From: Pseudo-nitzschia pungens
Taxonomy: Eukaryota > Bacillariophyta > Bacillariophyceae > Bacillariales > Bacillariaceae
NCBI GenBank assembly: GCA_037355855.1
Contig: CM074759.1
Span: 1,674,001-1,738,000 of the forward strand
DNA: 64,000 nucleotides
Direction of reading: 5' to 3'
How positions within the stretch are numbered: position 1 is the stretch's first letter; every line of letters begins with the position of its first letter. The translations under genes and the position numbers were made by a program. Positions 33,356-43,700 of the stretch are shown here, piece after piece. The notes beneath the pieces are model-generated. The model worked only from the letters and a program-made list of their open reading frames with translations. It made no database searches and was not told where the DNA came from.

Positions 33356-34255
33356 TTACAGCTTGCTCATTTTTGGTATATTGGGAAATCTAGCATCCTT
33401 CTTTTGCTTTACCGACATGAACGCTGTTGGAATATCATCTGTCATGAGGGCGGCCGTGTTGTGCGTTGCGATATGTACGAGCCCATCGGCGACCGTGTGG
33501 TCCCTGCTGTAAACCAGCGATCGCTTCGTTCCAACCACTGCTACGGGTGAATTGCCGGCTATTGTCGATGCCACTTTCAGAGCATCTTCCATGAGCCTGT
33601 CACTGATGCGAGACACAAATCCTATCCTCGCGGCCTCCTGGGCCGAAAATATCTCCCCGGTAAGGCAAAGCTCTCGAATGCGAGAATCGTTTCCGGTGAT
33701 CTTTGGGAATCGTTGCAGTGTCCCTACGTCGGCCGCCAATCCGATCTTGACTTCGCGAACCGAAAACCTGGCCGTGCTGGAACAGATGCGAATGTCGCAA
33801 GCCGAAGCAAGATCCACTCCGGCCCCGATGCAACTCCCCTCGATTGCCGCTATCACGGGCACGGGACATTCCTCGACGGCAGTAAAACAGCGCTGCATAT
33901 CGAGGATTTGTGGATAAAATCTCAATCCACGCCGGGCCACGTCTTGATACTGGCCGTCGTCGCCGTGGGCAGCAAGGCCGAATGATTCGTCGGTGATATC
34001 GATGCCCGCGGTGAATGCCTTGGAACCCGCCCCGGTCAAAACGATTGCGCGGCAATCGTCCCCCGTTCGTCCCAAGATCGAAAACACCTCTCCTATTTCG
34101 CGCCACATCTTCGCAGAAATGGCGTTCCGTTTTCTGATTCGATTCATGGCAACCACGACAACATGATTGTGCGAGGCCGGGATCCACAACTGGATGCAAG
34201 AAAACTCCTTGGCGAGAGGGTGGGGCTTCAGCTGCTCCGGCTCGTGTGACGACAT
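33356..34255 (-). CDS. ECH1: Peroxisomal delta3,5-delta2,4-dienoyl-CoA isomerase (ECH1-like)
   Basis: A single exon of 299 residues from the ATG at 34255. This crotonase-family enzyme shifts double bonds of dienoyl-CoA during breakdown of unsaturated fatty acids. The oxyanion-hole glycine region is IEGSCIGAGVDLASACDIR. The acid residues that set ECH1 apart are present: Asp in GAGVDL, Glu in REVKIG, Asp in LAADVGTLQRFPK. SPVAVVGTKRSLVYSRDH follows, as in ECH1. The last three residues are SKL, a classical peroxisomal targeting signal type 1. It is convergent with tRNase Z, 104 bp away. Confidence 0.92.
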   Translation of the reverse strand: MSSHEPEQLKPHPLAKEFSCIQLWIPASHNHVVVVAMNRIRKRNAISAKMWREIGEVFSILGRTGDDCRAIVLTGAGSKAFTAGIDITDESFGLAAHGDDGQYQDVARRGLRFYPQILDMQRCFTAVEECPVPVIAAIEGSCIGAGVDLASACDIRICSSTARFSVREVKIGLAADVGTLQRFPKITGNDSRIRELCLTGEIFSAQEAARIGFVSRISDRLMEDALKVASTIAGNSPVAVVGTKRSLVYSRDHTVADGLVHIATHNTAALMTDDIPTAFMSVKQKKDARFPNIPKMSKL

Positions 34256-34636
34256 TGCCGAGAGTATCTAATCTAAAAGCGATCGACCTCCTGTATTCTC
34301 TTCTCGTGTCCCTTCCTCGGTTCTGATCGACGGTGTCTTTCGTTGTAAATATCACACAGGAACGGTTTGGATATGGAACTCCTGGATGCCGCGTGTCTCG
34401 TGTCCAATGATCATCTCGTGCTGTGTCGAACGTCGGCTGTCCATTCTCGAGACAGAAATTTTCTGTCTAGCGTGAAATTCAAGATGCGGGAAGGCTGCCA
34501 CCATTAAAGTAAGGTTACGTACAAGTAGTAAGATTTAATTTTTTAGTGTAATTGTGCAACATTATTTATTTATGATGAGAATTGGCTCCCCTGATTCAAT
34601 TCTCGCTTCCAAAAAAATAACTTCGAAACTTCTTTA
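34256..34636. other. Intergenic region up to the Mutator-like element
   Basis: About 380 bp with the promoter side of the isomerase gene. It includes AGTAAGGTTAC at 34508-34518 and, at 34627-34635, AACTTCTTT, the left copy of a 9-bp target duplication. Confidence 0.5.
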
Positions 34637-34771
34637 GGCGCCTGGAACGCAGATACGACAAATGAAGTCGAAGGGAACGCAGATAGGGTACTTTTGGTTG
34701 GAATTCTTTGGTCGGTACGCTAATAGGGTAATAAACCAAAATGGGGATAAATTTGGTACGCAGATCTGGTA
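34637..34771 (+). repeat. Left terminal inverted repeat
   Basis: Pairs with 36911-37045 with two differences in 135 bp. The word AACGCAGAT recurs inside each arm and may be a transposase site. Confidence 0.9.
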
Positions 34772-34860
34772 ATGAAACAGATGATATTTTGCACTATATG
34801 CTTGACAGTTTTTAACAGTACTAGGGCAATATTGCGTGCATCGGGAGAAAAACACGCACG

Positions 34861-34955
34861 GTGCATGGTAACATGCACGATAACATGCACAGTAACATGC
34901 ACGATAACATGCACGGTAACATGCAAGGTAACATGCACGGTAACATGCAAAATGG
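34861..34955 (+). repeat. 12-bp satellite GTAACATGCACG, left array
   Basis: About seven copies of GTAACATGCACG with small changes (GATAACATGCAC, AGTAACATGCAC). The same unit occurs in the opposite orientation near the other end of the element. Confidence 0.85.
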
Positions 34956-35689
34956 GTACAAACGGGTTCAAACGGGTTCAAACGGGTACAGCAACCGGTT
35001 TCAAACGGGTTCAAACGGTAAGATTTTTGAATCTACGTGTTAAATTTTTAACGATTAATCCGGTCGACCCGGTACTTAACTATTGACCGGGTAAACTTTC
35101 AATACGAATTAGAATATTTAAGACGGAGATTCAAATTAATACGTAGAAAACATTTTAATTATCGTATTGACGGTGGGAAATTGTTACTTAAGGTATTTTT
35201 TGTTAGTACCGTGCATGTTAATGTGCATGTTATCGTGCATGTTATCGTGCATCTTACCGTGTACCTTAAGTAACCATTCGAGCTTCAATTTTACACGGGG
35301 AAGAGTTAAAAATTTAACACGTAGATTCAAAAATCTTCTGTACCGGGCGGACGAGGTACAAACGGGTAGTACAGACCGGTTGACCCGGTCATAGTCACTA
35401 CAACCCGGTGGCAGTACCCATTTGTACCGGTTTGTACCGGTTTGTACCGGTTTGTACCCGTTTGTACCTGTTTGTACCGGTTAGTACCCATTTGTACCGG
35501 GTTGTACTACCAGGTTGACCGGTTTGTACCGGGTTGACCGGTCGGCCCGGTACAGAAGATTTTTGAATCTACGTGTTAAATTTTGAACTATTAACCCGGT
35601 CATTCGTGTTAAATTGAATCTCCATGTTAAATGTTCTAATGTGTATTGAAAATTTAATACGGTGGCGGCCCGACCGGGTATTAAGCCGG

Positions 35690-35935
35690 TACAAATGGGT
35701 AGATTTTTTGCAGTAGAAACCAGTACTGCAAAAAAACCCGGTTCAAACGGGTACAAACGGGTAGATTTTTTGCAGTAGAAACCAGTACTGCAAAAAAACC
35801 CGGTTCAAACGGGTACAAACGGGTAGATTTTTTGCAGTAGAAACCAGTACTGCAAAAAAAAACCGGTTCAAACGGGTACAAACGGGTAGAGTTTTTGCAG
35901 TAGAAACCAGTACTGCAAAAAAACCGGTATTGCAA
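35690..35935. repeat. 61-bp tandem repeat containing a perfect hairpin, four copies
   Basis: Each unit carries GGGTACAAACGGGTAGA, then TTTTTTGCAGTA, an 8-base loop and TACTGCAAAAAA. The 12-bp arms pair perfectly in three copies; the fourth has one change (GAGTTTTTGCAGTA). Confidence 0.85.
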
Positions 35936-36417
35936 CCGGGTTTCAAAGGGGTAGCAACCGGTACTACAACCGGGTTTGCAACCATATGCATGGTAACATG
36001 CACAGTAACATGAATGGTAACAAAAAATACCTTAAGTACCAAGTCACCGGGAAATATCAATCAACGTATTAAATTTTCAATACAGCACATTAGAACATTT
36101 AAGATGGAGATTCAATTGAACACGGTCCACCCGAGTTAATAGTTAAAAATTTAACACGTATATTCAAAAAGGTACTTACAATTTAACACGCAGATTCAAA
36201 AATCTTCTACAAACGATTACCCAGTTGACCCCGTCAACCCGGTAAAACCTGGCCGGTCGGTCGGTCGGTCAGTCGGTCAACCCGGTACAACCCGGCCGGT
36301 CGGTCGGTCGGTCAGTCGGTCAACCCGGTACAACCCGGCCGGTCAGTCGGTCGGTCAACCTGCAACTGGGCAGTCCACCGGGTACCCGGTTGCAGTATCG
36401 GTTTGAAACCGGTTGTA

Positions 36418-36492
36418 GTACCCGTTTGAACCCGTTTGAACCCGTTTGAACCCGTTTGAACCCGTTTGAACCCGTTTGAACCCGTTTGAACC
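36418..36492. repeat. 10-bp tandem repeat CCCGTTTGAA, seven copies
   Basis: CCCGTTTGAA repeats head to tail from 36421. Related decamers (AAACGGGTTC, TTTGTACCGG) occur at 34958-35020 and 35410-35530. Confidence 0.85.
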
Positions 36493-36684
36493 CATTTGTA
36501 CCCATCTGTACCCATTTTGCATGTTACCGTGCATGTTATCGTGCATGGGTCGGCCGCCCAGTACAGAAGATTTTTGAATTTACGTGTTAAATTTTTAACT
36601 ATTAATACGGTGATTGATATTTATCGTTGATAGTCTGAAATCGTTACTTAAGGTATTTTTTGTACTTAAGGTATTTTTTTTTCC

Positions 36685-36812
36685 CGTGCATGTTCCCGTG
36701 CATGTTCGGATGCATGTTCCCATGCATGTTACCGTGCATGTTACTGTGCATGTTACCGTGCATGTTACCGTGCATGTTACCGTGCATGTTACCGTGCATG
36801 TTACCGTGCATC
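36685..36812 (-). repeat. 12-bp satellite, right array in inverted orientation
   Basis: About eleven copies of CCGTGCATGTTA, the reverse complement of the left array unit. The satellites are thus part of the overall inverted symmetry. Confidence 0.85.
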
Positions 36813-36910
36813 TCCCGGTGCACGCAATATTGCCCTGGTTCTGTTAAATACTGTTGAGGATGATTAAAATACTGCATTACTGTATATGTTCATATAGTGA
36901 CTGTTTTCAA

Positions 36911-37045
36911 TACCAGATCTGCGTACCGAATTTATCCCCATTTTGGTTTATTACCCTATTAGCGTACTGACCAAAGAATTCCAACCAAAAGTACCCTATC
37001 TGCGTTCCCTTCGACTTCATTTGTCGTATCTGCGTTCCAGGCGCC
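36911..37045 (-). repeat. Right terminal inverted repeat
   Basis: Reverse complement of the left end, finishing CTGCGTTCCAGGCGCC, then the 9-bp duplication AACTTCTTT. Confidence 0.9.
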
Positions 37046-37783
37046 AACTTCTTTCTCTCTCAAAAAATTTCAAAATAACTGCATCTTATGTTCCAGTCTA
37101 TGATAGCGTACCTAGTACCTATCAATATCCCAGTATAGTACTGTAAGATCTTACGCTGTATGCTGTATCGTACGGTACGATTCCCGCCACCAAGCATCTT
37201 GCAACAACTCCGCGTGTTTTGGACTCGTGCCGAAAGGTGATCAGGCTGTCTCACCGGATATTTGGTACGTTGATCCGCCCGTTGGATCTATTCGGAACCG
37301 CGGCGCCGTACCCGGCAATCGTACGAAATGTACTGTATTGCACAGCAGCCGGTACTCGTACCCGCAGCGCAATACATGATATTGATGTCACGACGGCAAT
37401 ATGAGCGTCCGACCAAGGCGCAGCGAAGCGAGCGATGCGCATGTGGTCACGAAAAATTTGAAGACCGGCCGAGATATTGGAGGCATAGCGCAGTGACCAC
37501 CCCAATATCATTGCAGAAAACCCAATCTTATTGTATCAATTCGATTGGTATCCACAACTGCAACCAATTCATCGGCTCGATCACGACGCAATTGGAAAGA
37601 TCGATAGGTTCGAGAGCAGGGGATAGAGCCTGAAGAGCCGGCTGTCCGAGTCTCACAGCGGCATCACGATCTCGGAACAGGGGCATCGCCAAGTGTTTAT
37701 CGATCAAACGCCGACGACGACTGCAGCGGCAATAAACTGAAAATCGAATCGTGACTTTCCCGGGTCATCGCGTGACAGCAACA
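37046..37783. other. Intergenic region upstream of the giant gene
   Basis: About 740 bp starting with the right copy of the 9-bp duplication and ending at the ATG at 37784. It should contain the promoter of the long gene. No RNA gene or repeat was recognised. Confidence 0.5.
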
Positions 37784-40700
37784 ATGCCGCAAATGTTCCT
37801 GGCGAAGCATCCCTTTCAGGGAGATGCTCGACAGACTCAGCTCTCTTTTCCGAAGGGAGCAACAATCAATGCAAAGGCCAACCAGACCGGTGCCTGGTGG
37901 TGGGGGGCTTACAACGGCAAGGAAGGATGGTTCCCACCAACGTACGTCCAACCAATGACTCAGGCCCAGGGATTGGCCTCTCCGGTAAATCCTCAATCGT
38001 CCATGTCGATGCAACAGAGAATGCAGAGTGCGTCATTTGCTCCCTCGGTCAAACAGCAGCAACAACAGCAATTTGCACCCGCTACTGCGAAGCCTTCCAT
38101 GTCTAGTTCATTTCAGGGGGCTGGTGCTTACGGTCAGCCGCAAGCAAGTCCTTCGGCCTATGGTATGCAAGGACTCGGTCAAAGCTTCCAAGGGACCTTT
38201 CAAGGAACTACTGGCATGGCGCGCCAGTCAACTCCGGCAGCTCCTGCGGATCCGTTCGCAGGTCTGGAAAACATGAACACGGCACCAGCTCCTGCTCCTT
38301 CCATGCAACAACAACAATCGCAGCAGCCACCACCCTTGTCCGGTACAAACCAGGGTTTCAGTGCCGCCAAACCGACAATTGCTGCTATCCCGTCTCCGAC
38401 TCACAGCACTACGTCCAACCACAGTTTGGCTCAGAGCGTGAACACAGCGATGCCAATGCCGACCATGGCTGCAATGCCGTCTCCGACAATTGCTCCGCAA
38501 CGGTCGCGCTCGAAATCTCCAACTCCATTGACCATGAGCAATTTGTCGCAGTCCTCGTTGCCGGCCACGGGCGCGACGCCGGTTTCGCGGTCGTCGTCCA
38601 AGTCGCCAGCTACTATTAGCGGTGCTCCGATCATGCCCCAGACCACTTCGTCCCAACAGCAACAGAGCATTCAGGGACCGCGGTCCCGATCCAAGTCACC
38701 CACACCCATGCACACCAATCCAGCGACCTCTGCCAAACCGGTGACACTCACCAAGGATGAGGTGAAGGCGAGGAAGGCGCGAGAAGAGGAGCAGACAAAA
38801 CTCAGGGCACAAATGCTCAAGGAAAAAGAAGAGCTGAGGAAGGAGAAGCAGCAAGTGTCTACGACCGGAATTGGCTCGAGCGGGGTGGCGATCCTCCAAA
38901 CCGGCGGTTCGGGCGAAATCGAAGTTGGTCTGGGGGCCGGTGGTGGAATGACCGGTGGCAACGACCCCACTTTCAATCCGTATGATTATCTCGCCGGTAC
39001 CACTGGTGGATTGCCGACTCGCACGTTCTCTCCTATTTTTCGAGTACCTCCGTTTTGGGCTCTGATGAACCTAGAGACGTATGTTCGACGATTTCCGCTA
39101 ACAAAGGAGCAGCTGGCGGATCGCCATGCCGCTTACCAGCAGCTCGCCAAGGCTCTGAGTTTTGTTTGTCACGTCGTCGCCCAAACGGAAGAAGCCACCA
39201 AGAAAGGAATCGGGCGCTTTTCTGTTCTTCGTGGAAGGAGCGGTGGCGTTACCGACAAACAGAGTCCTCTAGCCTTTTTGAAATGGAATCATATGGCCTG
39301 CGAGGCGTGTGTGAAACTCATTTCTCTTTTGCCCCACTCGGTTGGTGCGTCGGGAGAGGCATTGGACGGCCTTTTCCTAAATTTTTTGAACGTATTTGTT
39401 TCGTTGATGGAGAATCTCCAAGACAACCAGCAACTTGTTCTTCCAGGTGGATGGCAGCAACCGGACTACCATCACCTCTGTTTGTACATTGTTCGAAACT
39501 GCGGGGGTGGGAAGTACAGTTTCACTGTCTGTAACACAGGGAAAGATGGTTTGCAGTACCATCCATCCACCTTTGACCCCGAAACTGGTGGGCAACTGAA
39601 ACAACTTGCACTCACCGTGTGGAACATTCCCGCGAGAAGGTTGATCGACTCAACCTTCTGGACAATTCTCTTCCGGATGCAAGTCTATCCCCACAAGAAT
39701 AACACGGCAGAATTTTTGTACACGAAACTCCTACCTAGTTTGAACTCACAGCCTCTTCGATCCAATACAGATCAAGGCCCAACGGAGTACCTGGAGATCC
39801 CCGATCCCATTTCTGCGTCTTCCTTCCATCCACTTGCCAAGTTAGCCATGACTACAACTCCGCAAATCGGAATGCGGTCGTCAAAGTATTCTTCTCTGCT
39901 GTTAATGAATGCTGCGGTCGATTTGGCATATGCAGAAATCGAAATGGCACCCCCATCTTCAATGGACCCGGAAGATACTCGTATTTTGAAATTGACGGGA
40001 AGAAATCTTGCGAATTTTGCTATGACCATGGATGCTAACCGTGTGGGTGATGGTAGTCTCGGCCATTCGTTGTCTAGCACATGGGATCTTCTCGATAAGC
40101 TTCAGAAGAAGATTGGTGTAACGGCCTCGAAAGCCATGGACCAATATAGTCACGGGCTATCGAAGTCGGCGCTTAGCGATGACTTTGCGAAGGGCAGCAT
40201 CAAAACTCTTCGGACCGATGCTGGTTCGGCCGCCTACCCGCTCTTTGGAAGACTTCGTCGTGACGATTACGAAAATGTTGTGAAAAAATTAATGGGCGAA
40301 CAAAGGCCAGATCCTATTTTGATTCCGGCTGTATTGACCGATGAAAAATTGCCTCACAAAGCTACTGACTTTATGACGGCCTCTTCGTCGTTACAACGAG
40401 TCGCAGATGCGTGCAGTCTATTGCTTCAGCAACGTCATTTGATCAAGAACGCCCCGGCCTTTGCTGCCTCAGCCGCGCAATATGCACTGACGGTAATGCT
40501 TCCAATGCCCAACTCGGATCCGAGGTATTGCTTTTGGAGGAAGAATGACATGCGAAGAGAGACGCAACTGAACCTTTTGTTCCTCATTCGTCGTGTCTGT
40601 CGCATTTATTCCGCATCTACGGCTTGTGTTCAACAGTCGCGAGGTCTTGTCGCAATACGGTCGATCACCTTTGCTTCCGCGGCTTGTATTGCCGATGCGA

Positions 40701-43700
40701 TTTGTCGTGTGAAGGCAGTAGACGATCCTTCCGCATTCGCACTCCATTATTCCGGGTTGTGTGAGGGTCCGACTCGTGCATTCGCGATCGAAGCAGGCTC
40801 CTTCGATACACTTGGTTCGAACCTTCCAATTTATGATCCCAACCTGTGTTCTCTCCGTTTCAGGTGTCTTGACTATTTGCGAGAAATGACATTCAACGAC
40901 CACGGAGTAAAACGAAACACTATTTTCAACTTTGATAACAGCATGGTTCCTACGGAAGGTGACATCGTTCTTGCAACGCAGCTCTCCATTCAGCTGGCAC
41001 TCGTACGTCCATATCCTCCCACAGACGAAGCATTGCTTAATCACACGGCCAAGTTGATTTCCGGCACAAACGGATCGATCCTAGAAGTTCTACCCGAATT
41101 CGGATACTTCCGTGACATTGTTTTTCACTTTAAACATGCTGTTTCGGGAAAGTCACAAACGGCAGATGATATTCCCAAGAACAAGACTTGGCTACCATCC
41201 GACGCGACTTTACATTGGAAAGTAAAACCAAACAGCAAGGACAAAGAAGATCCAAAACTTTACTATGATGTGAGAGCCTTCGAAGACCATCGACAGGAGT
41301 ATGTTGACAAGGTAGCGCTCGATACATCTGCTGCGGCGCAATTCAGGGGATTTTTGGCTCTATTTGGCAGCAAGCAAAAAGCGGTTCGATCGCGATTGTC
41401 GGCAGCAGATCCAACTACTGTGGTGAACTCATGTGGTGATAAATATTTATCCAAAAAGTACGTTGCGTCAAGGCTGACCTTCTGAAAGGAAAGCTTTCTT
41501 ATGTCGATGAACTCACATTTGCTTCTAACTCTCCACTTTTTTGCAGGGGAAAACAAGTATCAGTTCGGACAGAAGATGATATTTTGCATCTCAACAACCA
41601 GGAATTGCCTACATTTGGACATGTTCTTTCGCCATCTGATGCTGAGAAGTTCGTTCAATTCTTAACCGTACCATACATCCGGATCCCACTCATCTTGGAC
41701 TTCTTTGCTAATGGCGATCCCGGAAGACTCTCTGCGTTGCGGACTAAGTCTTTGCAAATGATTGTCGATGCAGCGATCTTTGAACCGGGTAGGTGGAAAC
41801 CTGCAGATTACACCGATGTTATCAACGAAATCCCTATCAAGGATTTCGACAGGCTCGAGTCATTACTTGCCACGGCCCACGGCACTCTGTTCAACGAAAT
41901 TGCAAAATCTCCAGACGTTGTAACATCCTGTGTTGTCAAAATTTTAGAGCGTGCTCTAGACATGGACGTCGGAAAATACACCAAAAAGTCATCATCGGGT
42001 CCTCTGATCCTTTATGCAATTCGTCTAGCTGTGAGGATTGAAGGTTATCTTAAGTATGCATCCAAAAAGTGTATACCTGGACAGCCTAGACCTCGTGGAT
42101 TGGAATCTCTTGATAAGTTGAAGATCGAGTCTGCGTTAAAGAAAATTCGAGCAATGCTCGATAATCAGGCCATACCCATTCTTGAATATTGGATCGATCC
42201 GTCGAGAAACAAGGCAAAGGATATCGAGTCCGCCTGTCTCGTCCATGCGCACCTATTGTATCTGTTCAAGAACTACGACTACGAAGATCTGGATTATCGA
42301 GCCGTTTCAATCATCCTATCCTCGCAGGTATTCCTAACGATCAACCTCCGCTTCAGCAGCAAGGTTTACGATGACCTTATGGACAAAAATAATCCAACAC
42401 AGCCGCCGCCGTCAATTCAAATCGCTCAATCCGAGGTGTTTGATACCATTCAGACGCATCGATACAATATTTTGAGGTTCATTCGGGAGAACAACGAGAA
42501 GGGAAATGACGCTATGGAATCTGTCGTTCGACTTGCAACTGCGACTGGTGCTAGAGACGCTAAAGAATCGAAACTCAAGCAACGGCATTGGCAAAGTATC
42601 GGCCACCAAACTTGCTACGGAAGGTTCGTACCAGATACGGAGGATATTAAGCTCCGGGACGGATCGTATCGAATTCCGAAGCCTGGCCAAAGTTACGAGG
42701 AATGGATGTTGTATGTCACTACCAAAGCTGTAGGGATTGAAGTGAACGTACAGCTTAGCGACTTTACGCTGCAAAATCACAAAATGACTCTGCTCGATCC
42801 AAACATCCTAGAGGATCGTGATTTTGAACCAACTAGAATGATGGCTTTAGGAGGCGCCAAAGATATCGCCTGTGCCGAAGTAGTGCATACGACACATCGC
42901 TACTGGTGGCGTCTTGTGGGCCGCCGATACGATGTACAATCGTGGGGGCCTGATCAGAGAAATTATTATGATCAAAAACAATTCCAACATCCCAAGTACA
43001 CAAGAAAGTTTCCAAATGGACTTAAAAGTGGAGAGAGCTGGATTACAGATGTTTTGAAGGACAAGCTCCCTTTGATATTGCCAAACGTGAAATTATACAT
43101 GTCGAACAAAGATTTTTCAGTCGAACCTTACGTGGTGCTTTCTGGATGGATAGAGAACAAAAAGAGTGCTGATTCTGTCTCAACACATACTCTGAAGGAG
43201 GTTGTCGTATGGCAATATCCCCCCGCAATCACCGTCTTCAACGTTGTTGAATACGGCCGAAGGCATCTACGAGTTGTCGAGTACGCCTCTAATCTATCAA
43301 CCTCATTGCACGAAGTCCAAAACGGCGAATCATATCCTGATCGTGTAGGTGGTATTCTTGCAATGTCAGCTGGTGTTCCGATGACCACCGTCGATCCGTC
43401 GCCTTCGCTAATTGTTACTAGAGCGCTTAGTTCCAAGCTTGGAACTCAGACCTACTTGCCAGAGAGGTTCCTAGCTGGTTTGATCCCTACGTCTCTGGTG
43501 GACAAGTATTTATTCTGGCAAAGCGAAAATGATGATATCATTGGATACGAGAAAGTGAAACCACCCAGTGAAGACGAAGAGGAGAGTCCCCTCCAAAATG
43601 ACGGTGACATCTCATCGACACGACTCAAGATCACTCTATCCAAAGACCCAGGACTCGATACTACGGGATTCTGCAACACCGAAGCTGAGGCTCTGGTGCA

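Larger units (their letters stand above)
34637..37045. mobile_element. Mutator-like non-autonomous DNA transposon, 2.4 kb
   Basis: The ends are inverted repeats of 135 bp (34637-34771 and 36911-37045) with two mismatches, starting GGCGCCTGGAACGCAG. Weaker inverted similarity continues inward to about 34860 and 36790. AACTTCTTT lies at 34627-34635 and 37046-37054, a 9-bp duplication with one extra A on the left. Long inverted ends plus a 9-bp duplication are the hallmark of Mutator-like elements. There is no transposase ORF; short ORFs inside are translations of satellites. The interior is built from 10-, 12- and 61-bp repeats and inverted boxes. Confidence 0.85.

Noticed and set aside
35690..35935. 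CRISPR-like look of regularly spaced repeats
   Set aside because: Whole 61-bp units are repeated with no unique spacers, and the DNA is eukaryotic.
36644..36877. ORFs reading MHGNMHGNMH and similar repeats in the Mutator-like element
   Set aside because: They are translations of the 12-bp satellite, which is open in several frames and both strands because 12 is divisible by three.
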